Shown one piece after another: positions 46,110 through 57,496 of a stretch of DNA of 64,000 bases; position 1 is the stretch's first letter, and every line of letters begins with the position of its first letter. A program made the position numbers and the translations under genes. The stretch covers positions 28,340,012-28,404,011 of the forward strand of contig CATQJL010000316.1 in the NCBI GenBank assembly GCA_958299035.1. The letters are read 5' to 3'. This DNA is from Cylicocyclus nassatus (Eukaryota > Nematoda > Chromadorea > Rhabditida > Strongylidae). The notes under the pieces are model-generated. The model saw nothing but the letters and a program-made list of their open reading frames with translations, searched no databases and was not told where the DNA came from.

Positions 46110-47033
46110 CTAGGCTGTTGCATAAGTTCTGTCCGATTTTTTTGCCTCATGTTTGAAGCAGCTGTTCTAAGAGAATTTCATCTCTAATTCGATACGGTTG
46201 GTATCATTGAAAAGTGCTTTCCTTGCGCTTTCTAAAGCATACCAGAATTCAATAAAATTCATAGTGTACGGAGATCACAGGCCTAAAATCTCTAAGTGGC
46301 CGAGGTACGTTCTATCCCTAGAAATATGTCCTTGCGAGGATATCTCCACAATGCGCCCTTCAAGTCAGGTTCTTTCATTGGCTTCGGAATAAGGGTATGG
46401 AATGCTAGTATATGCAGAAGTTCGGTCCCATGAAGAATACGTCTTGCTAGTGAAATTTATCCTCGAACATAAATCTTTGGTATAGATGTTTTACAAGCAA
46501 TAACTTTCTGCGAATAGAAGTAATCGACAAGCTCAAAGTTGGAGGTGCTAGGGCAAAGCAAGAGCTAACAGGGCCCATCCACCAATTCCTTTTCGGCGCT
46601 CACGTCAGTTGTAAAACGTTCGTAGTTCATAAATAGGCATGCACACATGTGCTGAAGCGAGGTCAAAAAGTGGCTAATTTTTTGTTCGGTCAAGAAAATC
46701 TCTCGGCAGCGCAAACCCTATGGGCTCTTTTATGTTGCATAATAATCTACGAAAATTTCTCTATCCATCCATTATTAGAAAAGATGCCTATCAATTTTCA
46801 TAAGGGAGCGTTACCATGTCAAAAAAGACAGATTCGAAGAAAAACGCTGCAAAGTTTTTGCATTCTTGGTTCTTCCTTAACAAAGATTTGCGCAGATCTC
46901 AATATGCATTTTTTAGCCAAGGGACTGCTCAACACATAGAAACTAAGACCTTGGGAAAAAGTTGACTCTGAAACAGGTTATGACATTTTGAACTCAAAAA
47001 TTCAAATCGGACAGAACTTATGCAACAGCCTAG
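46110..47033. mobile_element. Mariner-type non-autonomous element (924 bp)
   Basis: Ends CTAGGCTGTTGCATAAGTTC and exact inverse continuing TGTCCGAT, flanked by TA on both sides (46108-46109 and 47034-47035). The 96-codon frame inside does not resemble a transposase. Confidence 0.8.
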
Positions 47034-47115
47034 TATTTGATCACAAACCATCCATGCTGTAAAATCCCCCTTCGGTTACAGGTTAATATCTTACTTTGCT
47101 TGTATCAAATTCCAG

Positions 47116-47316
47116 ACGTATAAAGAAATGTTATATTTCACACTGCTGTCCTTCGCAGAAATGAAAAATTACCTTTCAAAGTCTTGGCGTCCACGTCATG
47201 ATTTGGTAAATAGCACAAAAACGCCAAAACGCGTTTTCACTTATGATCGAAAAACGAACAAAAAATTCGGACACTATGCGCTTAGCTCAACAGAAGATTA
47301 CTATCTTATCAAAAAG
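47116..47316 (+). CDS. Candidate exon, unknown protein
   Basis: After CAAATTCCAG, 67 codons in phase 0 read TYKEMLYFTLLSFAEMKNYL, then SKSWRPRHDLVNSTKTPKRV, then FTYDRKTNKKFGHYALSSTE and DYYLIKK before GTTTTT. The frame also continues without a stop to 47484, so it may be unspliced there. A perfect 19-bp hairpin spans the donor (47300-47354). The family is not recognised. Confidence 0.45.
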
Positions 47317-47354
47317 GTTTTTTACACATGTAATTACCTTTTTGATAAGATAGT
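47300..47354 (+). promoter_or_regulatory. Perfect 19-bp inverted repeat across a predicted splice donor
   Basis: Arm 47300-47318 is ACTATCTTATCAAAAAGGT; arm 47336-47354 is its exact complement, with a 17-nt loop. The donor AAG/GT at 47316-47318 falls in the first arm. Confidence 0.6.
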
Positions 47355-47500
47355 TATAACTGCTATACTAATAACTGTATTAAGTGCACGCGTGCAAATT
47401 TCATTGAGTATATTTGCATACCATCATGGTTTTAGGTATGCAGAACTACGCATAATAGCTGTGATTCAGGGTGATACCACCTAATAAGATATTTCAATTT

Positions 47501-47708
47501 GAGTGTCACGGTCGGCGCGGCTCGGTTTCTCACGAACCCCCTCGCTTGCGTCACTCGATGTGTTCGCGAGCGTGTCTAAGAGTACTTTTCCAAGCTCGTC
47601 AGCCAATGATGCTTAAGGATACGGTATTTTCCACGCTTTAGGGCGAACTCGAGAGACTCAAGCGAGGCGGCTTGCGAGAACAGCCGCACCAACTGTGACA
47701 ACACTCAA
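47501..47708. mobile_element. Miniature inverted-repeat element (208 bp)
   Basis: GAGTGTCACGGTCGGCGCGG at the left; the right end inverted reads GAGTGTTGTCACAGTTGGTG. GC-rich interior with CAAGCGAGG pairs. Confidence 0.6.
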
Positions 47709-48069
47709 ATCGGAAGCCTTTGCACATTACACGCTGCTAGTCTGCACATTATGCGAAGTAACAGCACACAAACATCTTTCTTCTCAAAACAAAGACGAAA
47801 AATCCGATGAACAAAGCGGCTGCATGCATTGGGTTTCCTTACATACACCGTCATTTCGTGCATCAGAGGAGGCTGGTAGGTTAAGTCAACATTATAAAAA
47901 TAATACACGAAGGACATAAAAAAACTACCTAAACCAATTGCGAATCGTAAGTCCTACATCGCATTCTGGTGTGAACTGCGTGTGCGGATGCGGATTGCGC
48001 AATGGAAAGAAACCTGATCAACAGAAGAAGTAAGTGGCGGACTTTTGTGATCATTGCATAATTGTTGTG

Positions 48070-48491
48070 CTTAAAGGCAGTGTCTCACCAAAATTTGATT
48101 GCCGAGATTTTTGCATTTTGCATGCCTGTCGAACCCTGTCTAGCACTGTATGGGCTTAAAATCGCACAAAGTCCCCAAAAACCCCGTTTTCTGGAGGCCT
48201 CGCGGAAGCGACATGGACGAGTTGTTCCTTCCAACTTCATCCTCAGCCACAGTGGCAGCAACAGAGGGAGGTGGATATTAAGTGGAGGGACATGCTCAAA
48301 CGCGTAAGAGTGGAGACCGAAGGAGTCATCCGCGCGTACCAAATCGCTTTCCGCGTACCACTTTGAGTAAATTTTTCTCAGCGTGGAGGGGGTCAAATTG
48401 GGACTTGTTGCAATGGCCTATTTAGAGGTCCCTATAATAGAATATATGAAGATCCGCGCGGCCTCAGCTTTGGTGAGACACTGTCTTTAAG
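48070..48491. mobile_element. Miniature element, family Q copy 1
   Basis: CTTAAAGGCAGTGTCTCACC at the left and GGTGAGACACTGTCTTTAAG at the right. A related element lies at 58071-58465. Confidence 0.7.
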
Positions 48492-48813
48492 CCTCCTACA
48501 AGTTTTGCAAGTAGCAACGCATGCCAAACGCAAATTTTCCCCTTTCTAATTCGAGGAGAATACCCTTTTCAAGAATTTTTTTTGCAGGCTACTTTGATTA
48601 CTTGGAATAAGTTCATCACAGCAACAAGTGAATGAATGAATGCTTTGAAAAGCTTTCAAAAGAAAAGCAAAAGCAAGAAAGCAAAAGATGAAATGCTTTT
48701 GTTTCCTTCCTTTCTCTATTTTCAACAACAAAGTATTTTTTTTTGCAGCCCAAGGGTTTAAGTAGCAAAACAAAATTGCTTTGTTCTGCGACTCAAGATT
48801 GGTCATGATATTA

Positions 48814-49297
48814 TTGGGTTGGAAACTAAGTTTTGCATCTTCATTTATAATTTTACTCTCTTTAAGACTGCTAGGGACAACAGTCAGTCACGGCTAAGGA
48901 GTCAAAACCTCAAAATTTGCCTCTTCGCATACTGAGGTTACTTGACCTACCAAACACGAATATCATATTTATTTGTTAAAAAACCTTTTTTCTCGTTCAA
49001 AGTGAAACCCCACACCGTTAGCCCACAGTCATCTTAGTCCTGATGTACATTTTTAGTAATGTTTTCGTGATCAGCGTCGGATAATCCGTCCACGCCAACT
49101 TTCAGCTGAGTCTGTAAATATTCTACGACTTTCTTCTTTGTACTATACACTTACCGTAACCCTCACTGCGAGTCAGAATTTGGCAAAATAGCAGCTGCGC
49201 TTGAAAAAGCATCATAGCCCACATAACGGCAAAATCTTAATCTTCTTGAAAGAGAGGGAAGTTATTGAAAAAGTTGCAAAACTTAGTTTCCAGTCTT
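48814..49297. mobile_element. Mariner-like element, family F copy 2 (shortened)
   Basis: Begins TTGGGTTGGAAACTAAGTTT after TA and ends TTGCAAAACTTAGTTTCCAG. It is homologous to 2250-3062 over its right half and lacks about 300 bp of it. Confidence 0.65.
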
Positions 49298-49322
49298 ACT
49301 ATTTTTCATAGAATTTTGATAA

Positions 49323-49432
49323 GCAAGGTTCCTTTATTGTTCTTCAAAAATCTTGCAAAGAGTAAACCCCTCACGCTTCCGTGTTTATCCAACAACCGTG
49401 AAATCAGAGTTAGGGGTGACAACTACAATCGG
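49323..49432 (+). CDS. Candidate exon, unknown
   Basis: Open after TAA to a strong GTGAGT donor; the last 25 residues read RVNPSRFRVYPTTVKSELGV then TTTIG. No convincing acceptor in this frame. In another frame ATTTTTCATAG is followed by NFDKQGSFIVLQKSCKE and a stop. Confidence 0.28.
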
Positions 49433-50400
49433 GTGAGTAACAAACTGTAACAAACTTTTTCAATACAATGTGTGCAGTCTTGAAAATAGTGAGAATGGCC
49501 AATTTATCAAATAAAGGTGGAACTTATTGATAGATTACGGCTTTCTAAGCAATTTATCACATGGGTTGCTCGAGTCAGAACAAAGATTACAACTCTAACA
49601 ATTTCTAGAAATTAATCATCAAGGCGAGATTGGTTGAAGAGTTTTAAGAAGTGCATTTCACTGAGGAAGAGAACATGTTTCCTTCAAAAAGAGAGACAAT
49701 GCTGAGTTACCTTTTGTTTTTTTGCTTGAAAAGTTCAGAAACATTAAAGCCTCGGTCGCTGTCTTCCACACCAAGAAAATCGCCGTATCGTCCTTATTAA
49801 GGGAATTAGAGTGTTTTCGCTTGAAAGTGCATTTTAAAAATACCGCAAATACAGGCATTATGAATAATATGTTATTGACAGATTCCAACTAACGTCTCAT
49901 AACCAAAAAATTGACATCCTTGTGCGCGTTGCTGTATTTGGCAACGTCTTCTACGGTATTGCTTAAAAAATCAGCAGATGATTGGAAGGAAACACATGGC
50001 AACATTTGCGCAGGTGAACTTTGAGAGCAATACGTAATACATTCCGATCGCACGCGCCGCGCTTTTTTGTTGCGGTCATATGCGCGTGCAAATGATGTTC
50101 CGATTGAAATATCATGGTGGTTGCGTGCATAGAAGCTTATCTGTTTATTTGATTTCTACAGTACAATTTGGATCTTCTGCTCGATCATAATTAGAGAATA
50201 TCACATATGCCATTCTAGAACCTAATACATGTAAGAATCATTTATTATCTTCGGAGTGGTTTCTTGTTTACCAAAAAAAAATTTTTCTGAAGTACCTGAT
50301 ACGCCTTTTAGTATGCAAAAACCACATTACATCATTGTTTCACAAGTTCAGCGACCTTATCGTTGGGACTCCATACTAGTTCTTGTTTGAAAAATATTAC
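49433..50400. other. Unassigned
   Basis: Open frames on both strands at 49658-49888, undecided. The 50010-50095 block matches 16985-17075. No delimited transposon. Confidence 0.3.
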
Positions 50401-50601
50401 CTCTGAAACAACAGGAAGCAGCAAGCAAGCATTTAAACCATCGCATTGTTGGAACATGCTCAATCCGCATTCGAGTTGAATATCTGTAAGGGCAAAGCTG
50501 AAGGTTTCAGGGACGGACTTATTGTAAACGCAATCAAGCAATGAAATCTTTTGGTTCCTAAAGTCGAAGGCATAATACACAATCTCAGTCGCAATCTGGA
50601 A
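50401..50601 (-). CDS. Candidate exon whose start lies in a transposon copy
   Basis: Between AATCGTTGCAG and a GTAATA donor, 67 codons: FQIATEIVYYAFDFRNQKIS, then LLDCVYNKSVPETFSFALTD, then IQLECGLSMFQQCDGLNACL and LLPVVSE. Phase 0 both ends, and the frame stays open to 50332. The acceptor and the first codons align with family A (AAAGAATCGTTGCAG at 6898-6913), so either the exon was created by that element or the frame is chance. Confidence 0.3.
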
Positions 50602-50790
50602 CTGCAACGATTCTTTGTGTTTGATCGTTAGCTCGCTTGCCTAGACCAGACTTTATGTTTTTGCAACAACTTGCAGATGCTACGAGTCTATGCATTCGAG
50701 ACCAGCGCGCGATTAATCTGTATGTTGGCGAATGGCCAAGTCGCGTGGATGTAGTGATTTGGCATCGCGAGAAGTATACCTTATAGCTGA
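50560..50790 (-). mobile_element. Degenerate family A (PIF-like) element, copy 3
   Basis: On the - strand: GGTATACTTCTCGCGATGCC, CACGCGACTTGGCCATTCGC, GCATAGACTCGTAGCATCTG, AAAGAATCGTTGCAG, in the same order as 6722-6961. Termini are worn. Confidence 0.6.
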
Positions 50791-51415
50791 GCACTAGGAG
50801 TTATCGCAGGAATGAACAGTGCACAAGCACCATTGCGATGTGATGCAGCATCATTACAGTGCCCACACTCTCCTTCGAACTACCACTTTTTGCTTCTCTT
50901 ACATACTGCGTTCCCGACAACAGCACGAAGTTGATGGATGCTCAAGCATGATTGAGAAAGGATGTTCGGCCGATATAAGCAAGATCAGCACAAGAGAGAA
51001 CTTAGTAGAGATTTTACAAGCCTGGTGCTTAGGCTAGAGTTTACAAAGGCATTTCAAACTTTAAAGCACTTCCATTTCATTGATACGTTCATCCTGACAC
51101 GCTAGGTTGCAGTGCTGTCAAATCCACTCGTTCCTCCCAATACATGCAAATATGTTGCTTTCGAAATAACGCGCCAAAAGCAAGTAATGGGTCTGATTGC
51201 TAAAGTACTGGACAAGTCAAACACAGCTCATACCTCGCTCGTCGTAGTCGGCTTTGGCACTCAAATTTTCATGTAGAGCTAGACCTTGAGGATTGGGATA
51301 TCCTCCACACGTTGGACCTACTGCAGTACAAAAACAGAAACGTTGTCTTTTCCTTTTCGCTCCAATGGTTTTCAATTAAGCTGCTTCAGCGATTCAACCA
51401 ACACCAAGATTATAG

Positions 51416-52770
51416 TACACTGTTTATCAACTACAGTGTCGGGTGCACCATCTACGCATCTACCCTCCCAAGCGGGCGCTTCGCCTGCACTCTGCACCTC
51501 TTTCGCGAACACGCTCTCGACAGGGTGGTCCACATGAAGTGTGACACAACAAAAAATATTATAACTTTGCAAGGACTAAATGAAATGAGAAGCTTCTGTT
51601 TTCACCTGATAGAGAAAAGAATTCTGTATAGAAACTTTCAACTAGCTTTTGAGATATTCGTTCCTGATTTGAAAAAAAAGTTTTTTCCCTCCAAACCTCT
51701 TCAAAAAATTCTTCAATTTGCGCGCGATGTTTCCTGCTCCCAAACTTTCACCAGGTTTCTTTTCGGCAAATCAAACGACATGGTTTTTAAGGGCAAAATT
51801 TTTCCTTTCAGGCAGGTAGAAAAGAGTGTTTGCGGGTTTGAGGATGGGCGAGCTAGATATCATTAGCTATCATATAGCTAGCATTATATCAAATATCATT
51901 TTTTCCCGATGTCTAAACGATGGAATTCACACCACTGCAATTTTTTGTTTTCGCTGTGGATTGGTGTTTGATCATGCTAGAAATTCTCAAAAGCGTCTGT
52001 AGTATTTCCTTTGATCCAACAAAACGCCACAGCCCTTCAAAGTTTGTTTTCGATGCTTTCTCCAGAACTCGAAAAACTGCGATTTTCGTGGCCATGGCCT
52101 GCCTTTGATAAACCTTCAAACTTGACCACGTTTTATTGCGAACCGAAGTCGGGAACAAGCACAACGGGACAAAAGAATATGGAGAAGACGACTATCATTA
52201 AAACGTGGAACGAAAAGAACTAAAAATTGGATTTTTGCTGCCCGTCAAACATCATGTGGACCACATACGAAAAAACACTGTTTGGCCTTTCCACTCGAAC
52301 ATTCTTGAACCTACGAATTCTCTTCCTAGCCTATCTGTGAACAAAACGCCGCTTTCAGATCCATTTATTGGTTTGCTAAAAGGAGATCCTGGGACGAAGT
52401 TTCGCCAAAAACCATTGCGCGCATTTTGAAATTTTTTCCGAGCAGAATAAATTCTTTCACCAAAGCCGAAGGTGAATTTTGAAAGTAAACAATATCTTAT
52501 ACGGAATTTTCTTGTCTGTCAAATACAAACAAAGGCTTTTAATTTCATTGAGCTAGCAAAGTTACGAAAGCTTTTGTGCGTCACATTTCATGTGGACCAC
52601 CCTGTAATTATACTGTGTACTTTGCCACTGCGAGCGTGGGGAGGGGACCCTCAGTTGATCTGTCATATGACCAGAGAGCGTGTTCTTGGAAGAGGTGGAA
52701 GAGGTGCAGGGTCCCACGCGGAAGTGAAAATGCTGGTGACACCCGACACTGCAAACTGGTAAGCCCTGTA
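51416..52770. mobile_element. Long palindromic element, family R (1355 bp)
   Basis: Left GCAGTGTCGGGTG-type end (TACACTGTTTATCAACTACA, GTGTCGGGTGCACC) pairs with right CACCCGACACTGCAAACTGG, AAGCCCTGTA. TTCGCGAACACGCTCT, GGGTGGTCCACATGAA and AAATGAAATGAGAAGCTT blocks recur inverted on the right. The 184-codon + frame (51312-51866) spans the left arm and is not supported as a gene. Confidence 0.7.
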
Positions 52771-52956
52771 GCTATTCGGCTAAAATTTCGACCTCTTCGC
52801 CTTCGTAAGAGCCTATAGGGTAAGGAACATCGAGAATTAACCTCCCAAACATCTCATCACATGTGGGAAACTCAAGGCAAAGAATTCCATATAGGCCTAG
52901 AATTATTAACTCTCCTTTGCTTTACATGAGGAGCAACCACCATTTACTGGTATGTG

Positions 52957-53355
52957 CTAACAATGAATGAGGCAGCTTCGCATAGAACAAAGCTTGCATA
53001 ACTCTAATAATGGCGCGAGCTCAGTTGTTACGGCAACGAAATCTTCTTTGCTGTTCATTCTGGGTTTTCGATAGACTTCAGCACGCATCGAAGGTTTTCG
53101 CGTGGACACTTTGCCTTTCCGTGCGAGAATATCAACCGAAACATCGAATTTTGTGATTGGGTGACATAGTTTGCGATGCGTGCCCAGGGTGGGGGGTTGA
53201 CTAACTTGATCTTCGCAAGCCGTCCAATCGTATTCCTTGATGCTGACACATAGCGTCTTTCCCGTCGCTCCTACATATTCTTCCCCATGTAGCCTATAAA
53301 TGCGATAAACCGCAACAGAGAACGTGCAACAGCCGCTACCATTTGCGCAAATCAT
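52957..53355 (-). pseudogene. Penelope-like element GIY-YIG endonuclease domain, relic
   Basis: A 132-codon frame contains VYRIYRLHGEEYVGATG, LCVSIKEYDW, PPTLGTHRKLCHPITKFDVS, VDILARKGKVSTRK and KPRMNSKEDFVAVTTELAPL. This is the order of a GIY-YIG domain at the C-terminus of Penelope-like reverse transcriptases. The usual Cys before GEEYVG is lost. A matching RT-end fragment lies upstream on the same strand (55690-56000). Confidence 0.75.
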
Positions 53356-53836
53356 GCATCAGAGGTGCTCCATGCTTTATCATATGCTGTCTGTGCACTA
53401 AACGTTGTTCAAGACTATGATAATGTTAGCTCCAAAAACATTTTTCTGCTTTCAAGGTTTGAGACCAGGTCGCATTGTTAGATACAATAGTTCGACTTTT
53501 TTGTAGCAAGAATTAGCTGGTATTCAAATGTATGCGTAGCCTTCAACACGAATATTACAAAAAAACTTTGCTTCTTTTATCCATATTAATTTTCTAGCAA
53601 ATTCATTGATTCTGCGCGATATAAACAACAGCAGCCTTTCAGTTAGGATGCACAGATAAGATGCACAATGCTTGGCAAATCGATGCTAGGTTTACAAGCC
53701 TACCGCTACTCTCTTGTTACACCTACACAATACGACAAAACTATTAACACGAACTTTGTTAACTTGAAGTGGTTTGATCAAGCGTAATCTGTTCTTAAGC
53801 AAGTGAAATGCTTAAAAGCATCATCTTTGCGCTCTA

Positions 53837-54519
53837 AGGCCTGTATGCAGGCCCGCATCCCCGCTGGAAGGGGAGGGGATCTGAGAGGGGATGCGTCATA
53901 TCTCGAGACTCTACGTATCTCACGTATCTTTCTTCTTCCTTTTCTATCTTGCTTATGAAGATTCTCATACCCTTATACCTGCGCATAATGGACGCCAGTT
54001 TACTGGCGTGATTGATTGGATTTGCACCGTTTTGTGTAATCCCCCGATGGTCCCCAGGGGATCATCTCTCAATTTCAATGTTCTTTATCTTCCTTAAAAC
54101 TAGTAAAACGCTGTAAAATTGTACTGTGGATATATTACGGCGCTGCTAAAGATGATTATAGTAGAAATAAGTGAAATCTCAGGATATCGAAATCTTCGGT
54201 AATCCCTAGCTCGTGAGCCAGGGGTCATCGAAAATTTCACAATCTTCAGATTCCATTTCTTCTGTAGAAAATATGCTTAGCAGTGCCGTAGTATATCCTC
54301 AGTACAATTTTACGGCTTTTTCCCTGGGGATCACACAAAATGGCAAAAAACCAATCTTGTATGGAAGTAACCTGGCATCAATTATGCGCAGATATAAGTG
54401 TATGAGAAACTTTAGCAAGATAGAGAAAGAAGAAGAAAGATACATAGAGTGGCGAGATATGACGCATCTCCTCTCAGATCCTCTCCCCTCCCCAGCGGGG
54501 ATGTACGTGCATACGGACC
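53837..54519. mobile_element. PIF-like foldback element, family C copy 2 (683 bp)
   Basis: Ends GGCCTGTATGCA and TGCATACGGACC with TAA on both sides (53834-53836 and 54520-54522). Arms pair to a centre near 54180 (GGATCTGAGAGGGGATGCGT against ACGCATCTCCTCTCAGATCC). It is inserted in the Penelope relic. Confidence 0.78.
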
Positions 54520-55103
54520 TAAAATGTGAACCTCTACGACTCGTATCCGACGTCAATAGTTTTGTCTCAACGAAAGAAACTTTGCTCAGAAGTACAAATG
54601 CACAGCTGCTTTTAGAAGTGTCTCATTTGAAAAGATGATAATAAACAGTAGGCCAACAAGAAAAGGGGGATCACAACTAGAATGAAATTTGAAAATCAAA
54701 AAAACGATTGAATTAGCTTGCTGCTTGTCAAATTGCTTGTAGCTTGCTACTTATCAAATTGTTTGTTAAGGACAAGGCAAATTTGATGATGTTATAGTGG
54801 TATTTTGGAGTGCTGTATCGGAATGCTTGCTTTAAAGTTTTCAACACTATGTTCGCTATATGCGGGACTCTCTGAAACGTGATAGCCTTCGTCTCAACAA
54901 TCGCAAAAAAAGGGGATCAGTGTACATTGAGCTAGCATTTTCTGTGTAATAATTCAACACGCCAACCAGTAAACCATTCGCCATTTGTAATACCATCAAC
55001 CTCGCTAGTACTCTTGTGCAAGCACGCCGATGAAAATCGTCCAGATCACCAACTTCAATGTACTTAGCCGTGAATCAAGGCTGGTATACTGCTTGATTGA
55101 GTT

Positions 55104-55150
55104 GGATGACGTTTCGGCGGTGCTTCCGCCTTCCGCCGTCAGGGCCTAAA
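55104..55150. repeat. GATGACGTTTCGGC motif, possibly Penelope-associated
   Basis: GATGACGTTTCGGCGGTGC then CCGCCTTCCGCCGTCAGGGC, a partly self-complementary block of a type I associate with termini of Penelope-like repeats. This assignment is an inference. Confidence 0.3.
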
Positions 55151-55689
55151 TAGTCGATGGCAAAACAACATGCTCAAACGCTTTACCCGCAAGAATATGT
55201 CAATAATAAGGTAGTAAATAGTAATAATAATAAATAGACAAAGCAGTGTGATAATTGCAAAAGGTCTAATTACCGACATCGATAGTCGTGTTAGTTTGGT
55301 ATTGAAAAATCGGTTAGCAGTCAGCTGCTACACTGCGTACTGGTGGCAAGTAATACTGTAGTCATTGGTAAGTGTGCTTCTTATATGATTCATCAATTCT
55401 ATCGCCTATCAAGGTCCGCAAAGAGATTGATAGCAGGCCCGGCCATCAATAGCAAGTCTTCTTCTTTTGGGTTCAGGGGTTGATGCGGTCCAAAAAGCCT
55501 CGAGTTTTTCTGGGCTATTGATTCGAGTTTATGCAATAAGATCATCACGCTGACTTTGAAGAACTGACCTTTCCCATGGCTTGGCTTGCAGAGCGCACCC
55601 AGAGTTGTGCATACTTTTGACTTTTTGAAACCAACAAGGTGCTAATTCTTGGGCATAAAAACCCTTGATCTCTCCGCTATACTGCTCTA

Positions 55690-56000
55690 CCAGTTCTATG
55701 CCTCCCGTTCCGGACGGATAGTATATTCGAGTTGTGCACAATCATTCCTATTTGCGATTGCCGAACAAGTGTTTTTTAAGATTGGTGGTGGAATACCTAT
55801 AACTGCGATAGAATCTTCAAGGCCCCATGATGTAACCATTTTCTGATAGCTTGGCTCAATTCATCCGTAATAAATGGAACATGCAACACAGAAAGGTGTT
55901 TCTGATATAAAATTTGAGTGCTGAATGCTCCTGGCGGGAAGTCACTCTTGAATCGTTTAGTAGTTGAAGTATAGCCAATAGTGCGCAATCTGCCTATCAA
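55690..56000 (-). pseudogene. Penelope-like reverse transcriptase C-terminal fragment
   Basis: HVPFITDELSQAIRKWL, then in a shifted frame VIGIPPPILKNTCSA and DCAQLEYTIRPER, resemble the segment that follows the RT core in Penelope-like proteins. Stops and frameshifts are present. It continues toward the GIY-YIG relic at 53355, interrupted by 53837-54519 and unassigned sequence. Confidence 0.55.
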
Positions 56001-56550
56001 GATAATTAATTCGATGCATTGATCGACATTGGACGATACCGATGCTGCTGTCCAAAGAATAGTTCCGCAATAACAAACACCGTTTTGTCAGCTTATCAAG
56101 GCAGCCTTCATGACTAATCACGAATATAAGGCTCACGGTTTAAATTATTTTCTCCGCAGAGAAAACCGCTGCGAAAGGGAAACAACCCTTGAACATCTTT
56201 CCTACTTATTTAAATGCTGATAATTTGGATGGTCAAGTAGCAAGAATGCTGACCAAAGCCTAAAAAGCTTTGCAGTCTATTAGATCGATTCACAAGTTTT
56301 AGAGCTCCATAAAAATCTGATCTAGACCAACAGAATGCCGCCACCTTGGCCATCTGATTCAGAGCTGTTAACATCCATTTTCAGAGAACTTCGCATTACT
56401 AATTACTCTTGTAATAGATTTTCTATGAAAATTGATGGTAATAACTCTAAATCTGAAAGCCAAAGTGGCGGCATCCTTTCATTTGTCTAAATCAGATTTA
56501 TTATAAACTACATTTCTCTGGACAAAAATGTATATAAATGTGGTACGAAT

Positions 56551-56848
56551 GAGGGACCCGTCATACTTCGCCGAAAAAAGCCCAAAAGCCCGAAAAAGCC
56601 CAGGAAAGCCCGAAAGCTCAAAAAAGCCCAAAAAAAGCCCAAAAGAGTCGAAACCCCCTTCTGTTTTGACGCTAAGGCATGTGTGTTGATTTCTTTTGAC
56701 TTCATTTTCTGTCTCTGCACATTAAAGTAATGTCAGAATTCTACCAAAAGTTTGTTTCTGCGTTTCGGCTCTTTCGGGGTTTTTCGGGCTTTTTCCGGCT
56801 TTTTTGGGCGCTTTTGGGCTCTTCTAGGCGAAGTATGACGGTCCGTCA
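56551..56848. mobile_element. Miniature inverted-repeat element with AAAGCCC repeats
   Basis: CCGTCATACTTCGCC at the left pairs with GGCGAAGTATGACGG at the right. Arms contain runs of AAAAGCCC and, inverted, GGGCTTTT. Confidence 0.7.
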
Positions 56849-57232
56849 AGCTGGATCGTTTGGCTCGATTGTACAAACATTCCGCTAAACTCTAGTGCGA
56901 AAATGGTGAAGGAGGCGCACGAACGTCGTCAATATCTTTTTTCAGGAATTACAATTTAAGGTTCTGGCTGAGTTAAACAAGTTAAACATCAGTGCTGTTT
57001 GTTATCTTCACTGGGCACAGCACTCGATGTTACAGTAATCTATCGTCACAACACACTACCGTCCAACGGCACTTGGACGGCTACGACGGCTTTTCTGTAG
57101 CTGCATATCAACACTAACGTACGGGGATGCGGTATTCATCTTTTCGTCGGCTGTCATGTGTGAGAGTGCGTGGGACGTGCAAGCAATTGATGCAGCCAGT
57201 GTGAGATGGGTGGAGTCGGCGTCACGGCGGCG

Positions 57233-57240
57233 TATAAGAG
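57233..57240 (+). promoter_or_regulatory. TATA box of the 57335 exon
   Basis: TATAAGAG 95 nt upstream of the ATG, with GGTGGAGTCGGC before it, matching the promoter at 32830. Confidence 0.55.
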
Positions 57241-57334
57241 CACTTTGGAAGTAGATCTGCTCAACTCATACAACAAATTACTACCACCTTGTGCACTACT
57301 GTTCCTTAACTTTGTTCAACCCCAATCATTCATT

Positions 57335-57444
57335 ATGATCTGTATCATCCATCCTTCACGAGATACACTTGAATTCATGTGTCGACAGTCACTGAGATTC
57401 GCCAAATTGCGCTTATCGCGACCTTCACAGCCGAAGCATCTAAG
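57335..57444 (+). CDS. First exon, paralogue of the 32926 gene
   Basis: Starts MICIIHPSRDTLEFMC, identical to 32926; the four base differences in these 48 nt are all third-position and synonymous. The exon continues RQSLRFAKLRLSRPSQPKHL and ends CTAAG before GTGATT, phase 2, whereas 32926 ends in phase 0; the exon is one base shorter. The upstream 5' UTR shares AAATTACTAC and ACTACTGTT. Downstream exons are uncertain: CCCAGCAG near 57726 leads to a short frame and stop, while a Cys-rich frame there is out of phase. This copy may be a pseudogene or use other exons. Confidence 0.55.
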
Positions 57445-57496
57445 GTGATTATAATTTTTTTCTACTTAAGCCCTGCCGTGGACTATTCACTGGACC

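Noticed and set aside
49658..49888. Minus-strand 76-codon frame, with a protein-like plus frame opposite
   Set aside because: Neither has splice sites that connect to a neighbour in phase.
51312..51866. 184-codon plus-strand frame, the longest in the window
   Set aside because: Most of it is the left arm of a palindromic element with no domain; the inverted copy has stops.
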